Origin: Saccoglossus kowalevskii
Lineage: Eukaryota; Hemichordata; Enteropneusta; Harrimaniidae
Length of the DNA stretch: 20,795 nt
Assembly (NCBI RefSeq): GCF_000003605.2
Contig: NW_003150755.1
Location: 376,594-397,388, forward strand
Direction: 5' to 3'
Positions 8,284 to 19,828 of the stretch are shown piece by piece. The notes below the pieces were generated by a model, which was given only the letters and a program-made list of their open reading frames with translations, did no database searches and had not been told where the DNA came from. The translations under genes were made by a program, and so were the position numbers. Each line of letters begins with the position of its first letter. The stretch's first letter is position 1.

Positions 8284-9309
8284 TTAAGGTAGCGGGACTA
8301 TTATTTGCATACTTGCTTTCATCTTCTAATTGTGACCAAATGACTACAAATAGGCCCAGGAAAGTATATATTTTTGGAATCGCCAGACTTCAAGCTTTTC
8401 AAAAATACTTTTTTTGTGAAAAAAAATAATTACACAGTTATGCTGGTGATAAGAAGTTTTTTTTTATCACTTTTCCTAGTTGTTCAATAGTCTGGTAAAG
8501 TGAATGTGTCTGGTCAGTTTTATTCAAGCAACGCTTTTTAAAAAGTGGTGTGCTGAATTTTAATTTCTGTTTTAGTCGCATTGCCCCCAACTCAAAGCAC
8601 AACACATTGGTAAATAATCCATGAAATAGTTTGTCTGGACACATTCAAGTTCCCCTCACTGGCATCTTAAAGCAGTGAAAATTTGATGTTAATCTGACGA
8701 CAATAAGTATACGTTATTTGTTATTAAAGACCTTGTATTTTGAAAAATATAAACTCCTAGAACATGTCCATGAAGTCACAGCAATGATTTTCAAGCTTGT
8801 TTATCTGCACAAGCAATTTGTTTCCCCATCAAGGTCTGCTTTAACATGTGTAGGGGCATCCAAATGTGTAAGGCTATTGGAAACTAAAAAAATAAAGGAA
8901 TAGGATAGCTATAATTCGATAAAATCGGCAGATGAAAACACCAAAATCAGTGATTTTTTTTAGTGGCTGTGTGACCTTGTGTCTGACAGGGGTGGGGACA
9001 AACCACTCACATGTTTGGAAACACTCATTGTGTGTCAGATAGCTACTGATAACATATCCTAACATTGCTTTGTCTTGAGTCTATCTTTGAAACTTATAGG
9101 CACACAGATTAAACCTGTGTTGTTGATTTTGCAAAACACTACGGAGGCTGCCTTGCTTACCTTCAGAAAATCTACATTTTAACCAACTTACATGACATTC
9201 TATGGTATGTTGAATTTATCATATGAAAGTTTATAGTGCATTTAATCAATTAATAAATACATGTTCAAAATCGTAATTTTCAACACAAATAATAGTCTCG
9301 CTACCTTAA
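8284..9309. mobile_element. Non-autonomous DNA transposon, TTAA target duplication, complete copy
   Basis: The element is bounded by TTAA at 8284-8287 and 9306-9309. Its 20-bp terminal inverted repeats are GGTAGCGGGACTATTATTTG (8288-8307) and CAAATAATAGTCTCGCTACC (9286-9305), with one mismatch. Flanks outside TTAA differ. A TTAA duplication is the hallmark of piggyBac-type insertion, but the GGTAG termini are not the classic piggyBac CCC ends, so the superfamily is uncertain. The ~1 kb interior has no credible transposase; a short open frame at 8718-8903 is not conserved as protein in copy 1. Confidence 0.8.
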
Positions 9310-9921
9310 ATTCTTATAATTGTACCCTACCACGACTAAGTAAACCAAATATGAAACCAAAAACCAAGCATTCTCTTCTGCCTTCGGTTAACTGGTCATC
9401 ATGCAGCTCATTTTGTAACTCATCAACCTGCCACGAATCCTTTTAACATTTCGTGTCTTGTCATAGTATTATCAGATACCTAGATCTGAGCGCGTATCAG
9501 CATGGCTCATCGTCGTCACTCAAATACATCAGTATTACCGTGACATTTTCACTGACGCCTCAGATAATTCATTTGACGATAGATTAATTTTCAGATACAA
9601 TACAATGGAATTATGTAAGGCTGGCATGAAATGTTATACAAACCACGACCTTTAAATACTGGGATGACCGTTTTCTGCTAATAAGCAATCATTTTTATAT
9701 CCAGTTATGGGATTATTGCGGATACTAATGGCATGCTGTGATCGTGCACGGTGTCACATGGGCGTAATGACAGCGGGGTGGGGGTAAATACCACTAACAC
9801 ATTGTGTTGTGAAGATTTAGTCGCATCAACATTCCAGGTAAGATAGAAATAAAAACTGAACACAAGTTTCCATTTATTCTTTGTTTGGACTTCGTTAAAT
9901 GTAAATATAACGCAATTGTCC
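9310..9921. other. Intergenic stretch, nothing assignable
   Basis: Single-copy-looking sequence between the TIR element and the decayed Protor 5' copy. No frame, repeat or RNA gene could be supported. Confidence 0.6.
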
Positions 9922-10045
9922 AGTCATATTTGCACGTGACAGACGGTCATAGCGTGTCGTTGTTTACAAATCTACCGTCTACCCGTGAATCTTTGCGTTT
10001 TTAGCGTGCGCTGTTATCGTCACCTAATTCCTCCGCTCTAGCTAT
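9922..10045 (-). pseudogene. Decayed duplicate of the Protor 5' end (exon 1 start and 5' flank)
   Basis: Positions 9941-10021 align with 4895-4971, spanning the Protor start codon; roughly four of five bases agree by eye. Shared runs include TTTGCGTTTT, GTTATCGTC and GTCTACCC. Weaker similarity continues to both sides. The start ATG is ACG here. The reading frame has an insertion and an early TAG just after the GR(R) codons, so no Protor N-terminus can be made. The NRF1/E-box block of the parental flank appears deleted. No copies of exons 2-5 were found nearby. It could equally be a copy of a promoter-containing repeat. Confidence 0.5.
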
Positions 10046-11101
10046 TATGTGTATATATGTACAAAATATGTGCAACTATTATTGCACACTTATAGTATGA
10101 CATGCTGTTGATCATGTAGACTTAAATTTCCCGCACTGAACACGGCATAGTGCAAACAATTCACTAAAAATATGACGTGTAATTGCCACTGAGTATGTAG
10201 CTGCATACAATACACGCGTCGAAGAAGGACACAGGAAATTGGTCGTTTTTGATTCGGGCATGTTCGACAAACGGTCACACATTTTGTAAATTACAAGACA
10301 AAATGCCAACAAAGCCTTTTATTGCATTATATCAAACACGATTGGGTCACGCAGTTGAACCGAAATTGAATACAACCTTCGACATTACGAAAAATGGATG
10401 CGTTTGAATGATTTCGCTTCCGAGTTTATTCGCTCGACACGACTACGAGACCTCGCCTATTTCCACAAATTCACGCAAATGTCAAAGTATCAGAGATCAA
10501 CTCTTGGGGAGGGGGCGAGATAATTGTATTCTCGCGCAAAAGCTTTTAAACAATTTAATGTCGCTTGAGCCGTAATTGAAAGGCGCAGACTTCGTGTTAC
10601 ATGATACCACAAAGTCTAGGTGTAACGAGAAGTTTAAGGTATACCATAAACTTGATTTGTAAAATCCTTACTTTGGTTACGTTGTTATAATTGAACACTG
10701 ACTCGTAAAAAACAGTAATAGGTCTCTAAATTACAAAATAAATAGATATTGGATACCGAAGGGATTGCACTTGATGAAAAAGAGCTGGATTTATTATAGA
10801 CACTTGGCTTAGCATGATTTAGCTCTTCCAATTTGCAATGGTACAATGGTCCTCCTAATCATCAGGTATCCACATCTGACATTACTCCTCACCCGCCATG
10901 CAGGGTGTGAAGGTTGCGGGACAATGAGAATGTTGCCACCAAGGCTTCGAGTAATTTTTGATAACGTGTTCATATCAATCCATATGTTAATTAAATGGTG
11001 GTGGTGGTCATCGCGCAGCAATACTTTATCAAATACATAAACCATATCACACGGCATAATCACTTGTTTTCGTATTTGATGAAAAAAGTGCGATTATGTA
11101 G
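10046..11101. other. Intergenic stretch, nothing assignable
   Basis: Short overlapping open frames on both strands show no domain. There is a small GGT/TGG repeat near 10997-11008. Confidence 0.6.
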
Positions 11102-11439
11102 CTATCCTCGGGGGCGGACATCCGGGCATTTTCACCGCCTGGCAACCCGCGGCGGTGAAAACAAAGGCCCAAAACTCGCAGAAAACGGTACTTTGGGATG
11201 ATTGTGGAGACTCCTCTGAACAGTGCAACAAGATTAGCCCTACGTGTGTAACATATATAAATTTGGTTGTTCGGAATTACTTCAAAGTTGAGTTTGTGTT
11301 GTTTTCTCGAATTTTCACCGGCTCGACCGGCGTTTCACAGCAGCGCGCACAGACTCGGAGCCCATAGAAATGCATGGTACAGTGGTGCGCGTCTTAGCAA
11401 CGTGGAACGTCTGTGACGTAGCTCCGCCCCCGAGGATAG
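11102..11439. mobile_element. GC-rich 338-bp element with perfect 17-bp inverted ends
   Basis: CTATCCTCGGGGGCGGA (11102-11118) is exactly repeated inverted at 11423-11439. If the TA within each end is the target duplication (11103-11104, 11437-11438), the terminal repeats are 14 bp and a Tc1/mariner-type MITE is possible. Inside is an 11-bp perfect stem, TTTTCACCGCC (11129-11139) with GGCGGTGAAAA (11151-11161), loop 11 nt. A CRE-like TGACGTAG next to a GC-box (11414-11431) also occurs. The region is much richer in GC and CpG than its surroundings, so a promoter or CpG island is an alternative reading. Confidence 0.6.
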
Positions 11440-14400
11440 ACAGTATGTTTCCAGTAAAAAGAATATATATGCACATTTCATGTTATTTTGTTTTAATCAG
11501 TAAAAGTGCAATCATGCAATATTGGAATCGGGTCGAGACACAATGAGCTAAAAGTGAGTATTTACAAGGTAATAGCGACTGTACATGTAATTCTTGCAGA
11601 AATTGTGTTATAAAATAGTGGCAAGTTTAAGAAACAATCGAGTTCCACATTTGAATCCGTTTGGAAACTATCGTATCGATCTCCGTTCTATAAGTGAACG
11701 AACCGTTCTCCTATCAGTCTGTAGGAGAGGAATAAATTATACGCCGTGTTGTAAAAAAAGAGTTGAATGTCCGTCGCGAATAAATCTGATTAAAATCACA
11801 GGTGGGAGGGGGCATTGTATATGCTTCTCCATGCAGGCGATTGAGCGATATGGCGAGACAAGAAAGACCTACGATTTATTGACATTATATTGTGATAGGA
11901 GTGACCTTTTTTGTTCAAATGTCATCATTCAAATTGAAAAGTTTTAGTAACAAAAATAAAATCCAGTTCAATCAAAAAATTAATGAATATTTTGTAGGCG
12001 ACTTATCAACAAATAAATCACACTGCCCTAAAGGGACTTGCGCGTCACAGCGATGGCGCGACACGATATTGTCGCGGGTCGGTTTAGATTTCCATCTGAA
12101 TGAATATATACATGTAATTACGACAAATTACAAACATAAATTTTAAATCGTTAACACGATTCTAACTCCCGAGCACAAAAAAAGACACGCACTCCCTAGA
12201 CCACACTAACAGAGCACTGCTTGAAATCACGAGCAACATCGTGAAAGGAAAGCGAATATACAACAGGCCAAAACTTTGACGTCACGTCACGTCACGTCAT
12301 GTCACACGTTTTAACCATTTACGATTGCCCTCCGGTCAAATACATGTGCATGTAGCGAGCTACTCTCGAGATACACCATAGCAACCGTGCAATCAAATAT
12401 TAAATGAGAAAGCGTTCCTTTGTGCCGTCGACTCGGACGGAGATCAACTTTCCTTGTCGAGGTATGTAATTAGCAGCAATCAACGGGGGGTAGTTGACCA
12501 CCGTGAAAGTAAACGGCAAGAAACACTTTACTCACCAAATCCAAAAAATAAGTGTACTTGATGTACACAACTTTGAACGACCCTTTTCACCGCACTCACA
12601 CTCATACGCAGTAAGCTACCATATCTGAAAAAGTTGATTCGAGGCATGGTAGCGAAAAATTGTACTCTCTAGGTACTTTCCTTGTACGATTTAAAAACAA
12701 AATCTCACCAATTACTGTTGTGATACCTGCTAATCACTCATCTATTGTTTTTTGAAATGTACATGCAAACAAACGCAGGATTCAAAGTCACGATCGCGGT
12801 AATCGTTTTAGCATAGCTCACACTACCCACCGTGACCATGCCACACTCACAAAATGCCGTGTAGTGAACACCGACAACGGCAACCAGTTGGTAACGCGCA
12901 AGCAGAGTCTCAGACATCACAAACAACGCATATATCTAATGAGTTTCCAAATATTGAAGCACAACAAACACAACTTGTATAATGGAAAATTGAATGACGA
13001 ATTTTCCAATGTCACAGATGATTCGCAATTCATTATTTTTTTCTTCAGAGAAGCCACTATTTTCATTATTTTCCGTCGCCACCTGGGGTCTGCAGCTAGC
13101 TCAGTTCAGATTGAATATTTAGTTACCCTAGTTCTCTCCACAAATCTTGAAAATCTTTTAATAAAAGAATAAAACGTGCGCCACAGTTTGACGGAAATGA
13201 TGATGGCGTGAAATCATTTTCGTGACACATTTCTCCTGCGGTTATTGATATAACCTTAGAGCACAAATGCATTTATGTGTCCAATAAGCCATTAATAGGT
13301 CACTTGTATTCACGTCAAAGTAATACGATCATGAAAAATGAAACAAGATCTATAATTTGTCTGAAAAATTTAAGCTAAATTATATCAAATCCAATATCCA
13401 ATGCGTATCGAATAGTCCTTAAGGTTTATTTTTAACATAATATTTTGGCTGAACCTTGAGGCATGTTGCCCAAAGTAGCCTCGTTTACGAACAGACTCTC
13501 ATCGTTCCCACAATAATTAAGTCGATGTGATTGAAATAATCTTCAAGTTCTATTAATATCCAGACAGATCGGATTAATATACACATTGGAAAGTAGTTTT
13601 GCAATGTTGTTTTAAATTAAAAAAAAAAAATAATTGGTCTAGTCTCTGTTGGAAAATTTGATACAATTAAATGAAAACATTTCGCTAAATGTTATGAGAA
13701 TACATGCCCAAAAGAACGTGAGGTCACGTAGCAACGGTACTGGTATTCCATAATAGAGCAGATGGAGGAAACCGCATGGTATACACACTAAACTGTACGA
13801 ATAGTAGAATAATTTTGTATGTAATTGAAATGCAAGCAGATTTATTTAGGTCGTTATTTAGGTGAGAATCAAATGCCCGTCATAAATTATCAGTTTATTA
13901 GAGATTATAGAAAATATGAATATTATTTTGCGGGTCACAAATATGATCTTTAAAATAGGTTGCTAATTTTCACGTGACGACGTCGTGACACCGCTACGAT
14001 ACCTTTAAATTACCAATTCGTGACTGGGCAATTTTATTGAGAATTCAACATGGCCGCCAACTCTGATATCAGGCAATAACATTCGAAATACGGATTTTCG
14101 TAAGGGGTTACCATGGGTATTCAAGAGGACCTCCCCCAATCTAAAAGCTCGTCAAATCACAATCGCAGTGTGCATTTTATTTTTACTATATTTTTTAATT
14201 ATTTTGTGCTGTTTTTAATACGTACACTATCTATGATCGCAATCGTGAGTTTTTGCGATCATTACAAAAACTTTGAAAAAAAATAGGATCTTATTCTATT
14301 CATATAGATCACTACCAATAAATGCAATGAATGTAAATGAATAAACAGTATTCATTCTTCAAAGTAATCCATAATCACGCAGATGAAACGATCCCGCCGA

Positions 14401-16437
14401 CTGCTCGGACTAAAGAAAAAATAAATAGTAACTAGTTTAACACACCAGTGGCGGATCCAGCAAAATGTATGGGGGGTGTCCAAGCTTCGCTTAAGATATA
14501 CAGAGCGTAAATCGCAGAGAAGCTATGCGTAATCCAGATCATATGAATCGTCATAAAATTAGTTGTTTTTCTTTCTGTTATGTCATTTTTAACATTTTTT
14601 GAAACCAAAGATTATACCACGATTGAGACATGTCACATTTTAATGGCGCGACATTTTGAGATATGACGAAATATCGAGGTACAAAACAGTCGCTGACTAA
14701 TTTCTAAATTTACTTGATTACAAGCAATGTCATTCAATGTCAATGTCATTTATTCTCGTTAACGATCTTGTATTTAATTTGGGTCTATTAATCATGGGGG
14801 GGGGGCAGATAATGTATCCACACGTTATACGTCAGAAAACGCATATATTACTCTTGAATGTATCGACATCAATAATATTAAATATCCATGGGAAACATGA
14901 AAACATCTTTAATTGGAAGAATCGTTTCCATAGAAACGCCACGGAGCATGTGATACGGATTCACTTCTAATGCAATCATTATTGTAAAGAAGGAAATCGA
15001 TATATCTTTGTGATTGCATATATATATAGTTCCTATGAAGTCGACGCGGAAATAAATCCTTTCAACAAACTACTCAAGCGCGTTATCGACTGTGCAATGT
15101 CACTCGAATGTCACATATCTGATGCTGGTTTCCAGTCACACTTGGGTGGGGGAATAATTACCGTTCAAATTAACAAATTGTTTATATATCCTGATCACGT
15201 GGTTTGTACACGAATGCATAGTGTTTACATTGCTGGATAGTAGTGTTCAGCGGCCTACCACACGACGCGGCGTGATTATAGACAATCGACCAATTTTTTT
15301 TGTTTTTTGTTTTTTTAACTTTTATATAGAAACTCATCTTTAAACATAAGGCACATCAAGGAAATTGGCATCGACATTACGCAATCGCATTACGGCATTT
15401 TTTTGAATCATAGAGTTAAAAATAAATAAAGCCAGTGGAACTGTCGATAGTCTACGCGATTATAGTAAAAGGGGGACATGCCAATGGCATTAATTGCATA
15501 TACATTTCATTCCGAGGACACTAAAACGTAATGCTTTGAATATGTGTTCTGGCAAACAAATCAACCTAAGAAAAACTGGGCCATGATCCACAGTACATTG
15601 ATCGATTTAATCGTTATGTATTCATTTTGTGAAGCCATGCAATGCCAGCTGCTGATCACAAAACGATTTGAGAAATACATGTGCATGCACATGGCTGGAA
15701 TGAACATATTTTACCCAATGACGTCATTCTGTAGACATTTCTATATATTAAACTGTTCAGTGTTACGCAGCACGTTCGAATTTAGCGAAAACAATGCATT
15801 TTACATCGCGTTGGTTAGTCTTCGATTTATATTCAAGTCAATGCGATTAGAGTGTTTCCATCCAATCATTTTCAATACAAAATATTGCAAGTGTATTCTG
15901 ATAATTGCGATTGATGCGGGTAAAAAGAGTAAAATTATGCAAATTTAATCAAAATTGGAATTGAATGTGTATAATTGATTAAAAAAAATTCCTGGGATAA
16001 TCGTGTTGATGTAGCGATAGTGGGGAATAGTTTTAATTTACAATATTGCATGAAGATTCATATTTAGGTTTTATCTCATTCTATATACAACAATATTCCC
16101 TGTCGTAGAGAATGGTTCGCAAAAGAGATTGGTCGGTTCAAAAGCGGAAAGAAGAGCCGAGAAGCCTTATACACAGTTATATATAGGGTGTCACCATCGG
16201 CTGGACCTTCCTTTCGGATCGTGGACTTGATTTCAGAGATCGTATTGTAATATTCATTACATGCAAATTATTTTTATAATTAATCATTGCCATGGAGATA
16301 AGTTGTTTGCAAATCGGACTGAACAAACGCATTTCATAATTCATACTTTTACCAAGGGTGTGAGAGTGTATATATAGCGGCATTTCCATCCACACTATAC
16401 ACATGCTTCATCGCAGTTTCCTTATTCTTTTGAAATT
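11440..16437. other. Long intergenic stretch without a supportable gene
   Basis: Several open frames of 60-134 codons occur (for example 11594-11947 and 15544-15948) but none shows a domain, a splice-consistent partner or a believable composition. Visible structure is limited to the GTCAC repeat at 12277, a 12-A run ending at 13630, a perfect 10-bp inverted repeat ATGATCGCAA/TTGCGATCAT (14233-14262), a G10 run (14796-14805), an imperfect RFX-like palindrome GTTTCCATAGAAAC (14924-14937) and a perfect palindrome CATGTGCATGCACATG (15678-15693). CAGTGGCGGATCCAG near 14447 resembles a DNA-transposon end, but no partner end was found. Confidence 0.55.
12277..12306. repeat. Pentanucleotide (GTCAC)n with CRE palindrome
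   Basis: Four to five GTCAC units begin with the full CRE/ATF palindrome TGACGTCA (12277-12284), followed by overlapping CACGTCA half sites. It may be a simple repeat that happens to form CREB/ATF or USF-like sites. Confidence 0.6.
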
Positions 16438-17110
16438 GCCAGTCGGCCATTTTTGTTCGAATCTCAAAAACAAATTGACGAGCACCTGTAACGCAATATG
16501 TATGACCATGATACAAAGTTTGAATGAAATCGACCTACCCATTTCCGAGAACCAGTTCCGGACAGGTTTACAGACTGTGATTTAACCGTGGCGATTTTAG
16601 ACAAAATGGCCGTAAATTTGATTGAAGCTCAAAATAACAAAATTAACAGTACTATCTGTGAGGATAGTACTTGTGTGCAAACATTAATCTGAATCAGCGA
16701 TATATTAGTCTGGAATCAGCACAGACATGAATAAAAGCAAAATGGCTGCCAGTCGGTCATTTGTGTTCGAATCTCAAAAACAAATTAACGAGCACCTGTA
16801 ACCCAATATGCATGTTCATAATACAAAGTTTAAATGAAATCGACCTATCTATCTTAGAGAAACACTACCGGAGACGTTGAAATATCGGAATTTAGCAAAT
16901 GTTAGGAGGTTCAAAATGGCCACTAGCCGGCCATATTTTATCAAATTGTCATAAAAATTGATATGGATATGTAAATCATCATACATTATCTGTATAAGTT
17001 AAGTTTGAACGTGTTTGGTCACAGCATGACTGAGAAATAGCTCCGGAAGTGCGGATGGACACAAAATTAATAGTCCCCGATTTAGGACCTCGTCCGTAAT
17101 GGGGACTAAT
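16438..17110 (+). mobile_element. Tandem-repeat element ending in TAGTCCCC/GGGGACTA hairpin
   Basis: Two clear units (16438-16602 and 16748-16914, offset 310 bp) share GCCAGTCGG(C/T)CAT, TTCGAATCTCAAAAACAAAT and GAGCACCTGTAAC. A more diverged unit begins at 16915, and a spacer unit at 16603-16739 also starts AAAATGGCC. The array ends in an 8-bp stem, TAGTCCCC (17071-17078) with GGGGACTA (17101-17108), enclosing a smaller GGAC/GTCC hairpin, and finishes CTAA-T. A hairpin followed by CTRR is a Helitron 3'-end signature. The left end was not found. Open frames through the units are chance. Confidence 0.6.
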
Positions 17111-18392
17111 GAAAAAGTACAATAAGGACAGAAATATATGGCCAATTGAGAATTTCCTTATCCACGCATTATCTACATGGCGCTACTTGCGTCCACGTAA
17201 CTTCAAGAGTTTCCATTTGTTCTATTAGCACATCTACTTACTGGAGACAAACGAATACATGAGATTGATAGCACGGGTATGTGACCAATGCATGCATGGG
17301 AATTGCATCACATGTCAGCTGATAACGCTGCGACAAGATAAGTACTTGAAAGATAGCACCCTAAAGGCCATCGCGATAAGTAGCATCAATGACACCGAGA
17401 GATGGTAGCCACACGGAAAGTATGTGCGATGCTGAGGGAATAAAGGACAACGCGCTGCCCGTAATTACGTGCTCACAGGGCAAGGACGGGGATGTGTGCA
17501 ATGCTGGGCGAGATCTTTAAGCGAACATCTCTGTCAGAGACCAATTAACACGAACTATTTGGCAGTACGGAGAGACATTTATTTCACCCATAATACCATA
17601 ATACCATAACAAAGTGAATATACGTGCAATGCTAGAATGAGAATGGCGTGGTCAATATAACAGCAACTTCCTTCGAAACATGACGATATACATTCAAGGC
17701 ATCACGCCACTACGGCAGTGTAAACTTTTCAAATCAGACACATCAATATTTTAACAATTTAAACAAAGTGGTATCTCTAGTTTCTGTAATCGAGTAGTAA
17801 ATAGTATCATGACAGTACTCAAGTGTCCCCAAATCGAGGCTGAATTGGCTCGCACAATTTTTTGAATCGGCTTTCGATGTTTTATTAAAACACAATGTTA
17901 AAATGTTAAATGTTAAAACACAATGTAGTTTGACTCTTACAGTCACGGTCGCGACCCTTTCTTTGCTAAAATCTTGTAATATAATCCTTGCACCATTTTT
18001 ATAAAAAAATATCTCAGTAACAGAAACAATTATATTTTTAGTCTAAAACAGTCAATTTGTGTAAAACAAATTAACGTGATCCCCCATCCACATATAAATA
18101 CGACAGCGTTACTTTTTAGTTGCCTTGAGGGATCGCTTAAGACTTGATTGCAAGAGGTTTACTACTTCGCATGCCTGTACGTGAGTAACTGTTTATTGTT
18201 CAGGATATATACACCGCCCCCTACGATTTGGGTCAAAAATCTTATCTTCACGTGATCATTAGCGCTATTATCTAGTAAACATGTTTAGTTTAACAGCACC
18301 ACAAATTCTTGTTGTTAGGCTAAGACAAATTTTCCATCAAATAAATTACAAAAAACAAAATAAAATGTCGAGGTGCACGAACAGGTACCATG
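17111..18392. other. Intergenic stretch, partly GC-richer, no gene supported
   Basis: Positions 17260-17540 are less AT-rich than the rest but closed in all frames over any useful length. A loose motif GTGCRATGCT recurs at about 17425, 17496 and 17624. A short ATACCATA repeat lies near 17592-17609. Confidence 0.55.
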
Positions 18393-18806
18393 AAACAAGC
18401 AGCCTGTCGGCTGAGATAGCTCCGCTGTTAGCAATGCACATTGCAAATGAAGAACTGAAGCTATCATCAGTAAATGAACAATATGTATAGTATGAAAGCA
18501 ATCGGACTTGCTGTTTTCAACAAGAATTTGAAAATATCACTTTTCACCAAACATGACAAAAATATTCATAAAAATTAAATAATTGAAGATATCATCACGA
18601 AATGAACAAATCTGAAAGAGGTCCACATGTAGTACCTATATATGTAATATCAAAGCAATTGGACTTGCGGTTTTTAACAAGAAGTCGAAAATATCACTTT
18701 TTACCAAAAATATTCACCAAAATTAGAGAATTGAAGATATCGGACGTCGACGGACAATCACTCATATGATAAGCTCCGCGTGACAAAGTCGACAACGGAG
18801 CTAAAA
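18393..18806 (+). mobile_element. Tandem-monomer element with hairpin tail, copy B (short)
   Basis: It has the same head as copy A (AAACAAGCAGCCTGTC at 18393). Two monomers follow, starting near 18492 and 18649 (157 bp apart). The tail has GACGTCGACGG and a hairpin (AGCTCCGC / ACGGAGCT) ending CTAA then AA. It differs from copy A mainly in monomer number, as expected for an array that expands or contracts inside conserved ends. Confidence 0.7.
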
Positions 18807-19642
18807 ACTGACTTTGTAATTTCCCCCATGGCTGTCATTTTAATGCCATTATTCAATACCAGTATATCACATTTTCTGAAGATCCTATATTAGCCATGGT
18901 GTCAGTTTGTATGGCAAATAATGCTGTTGACCTGGATAGAGGGTGGGATGATGAAACATGTTTTTGTTTCAACTCACCGCTCATGGTAAACATCGCCGTG
19001 AAGGAGGCATCATCGTACTTTGCTCAGCACAGTTAACAATTGTGTTACTGCGTCATTTACGGTATGCGTGATTCCAACATGATTTATCACTGTAATATTA
19101 ATCTAATAGCCCGAGTAACGTGTTCTCACTAGAAAAACTTACATCGACGTAAGTTGCGCCCGGCTGACCATATATTTCTGTCTTTTGTGTATTTGTATTT
19201 GTTTTCATTCGATCAGTAATAGGTCTATGTGAAATGTCATAATATATATACATTATATATAAACTGGTTAGAACATGGAGATAGTCTCGTTTTAGCTCTA
19301 ATGTTGGAACCAGTCGGCATATTTCTAGTTTTACATCGTCAATATAACAACCTAAACTGACACACATTGCGAGTCTGTCTACTTTAAAATACGATACACT
19401 TGAATATAATTGACCGAGCATTGAAATTCAGTATGGGGGAAACACTATTCGGGGAATGGCCTATTCCCCGAGACAAATGCCCATAGGAAAACAAACCTAA
19501 CCCTGAAAACGTGATATTTCGAAGATGATAGCACACAACTGATATACGTATAGAACCGTGTGTATTGTATGAACGCATAAGTATGCGGCGAAATTTAAAA
19601 TTTGACAGATGTATAGACCATTTGGGATACCTTTCTAACCAG
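18807..19642. other. Intergenic stretch with one strong hairpin
   Basis: CGGGGAAT (19450-19457) pairs perfectly with ATTCCCCG (19463-19470) over a 5-nt loop. An outer TATGGG (19432-19437) pairs with CCCATA (19480-19485). No gene is supported. The minus-strand open frame at 19098-19421 shows no domain. Confidence 0.55.
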
Positions 19643-19828
19643 TCACACCTATACTACGAGCTAACTCCTCCAGATGGTGATACCACACCAATGTTCACTA
19701 TGCACTGCAAGTTACACAGCACAATTAGAAAATGGACGAAAGGTCGGGTAAAGAATCATTGCCGGAGAATGTCACAAGCACTTGCGTTATTATTAAACAA
19801 TACCAGAATAAACGGCATGACTGGGAAC
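19643..19828 (+). other. Possible orphan exon (62 codons)
   Basis: An open stretch lies between acceptor-like CTTTCTAACCAG and donor-like GGGAAC|GTGAGT, in phase 0 at both ends. Its peptide (from SHLYYELTPPDGDTTPMF to NNTRINGMTGN) has a balanced composition unlike the surrounding chance frames. No family is recognised and no partner exon was found, so it may still be chance. Confidence 0.2.

Noticed and set aside
8718-8903. 61-codon frame in the TTAA element, also open in copy 1
   Set aside because: Differences between the copies are mostly amino-acid changing and no domain is recognisable; there is no sign of protein-level constraint.
14113-14286. Short frame starting ACCATGGG with one hydrophobic segment
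   Set aside because: The Kozak context is good, but at 57 codons with a T-rich hydrophobic stretch and no homology it is not distinguishable from chance.
14447-14480. CAGTGGCGGATCCAG as a DNA-transposon end
   Set aside because: This motif begins repeats in various animals, but no matching opposite end or target duplication was found in the window.
15544-15948. 134-residue plus-strand frame
   Set aside because: It has no recognised motif, no splice or promoter context, and a composition typical of chance frames in AT-rich DNA.
16454-16464. GTTCGAATCTC as a tRNA or SINE B-box (again at 16764)
   Set aside because: It resembles the B-box consensus, but no properly spaced A-box, cloverleaf or tRNA-like body is present. 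It is part of the tandem unit.
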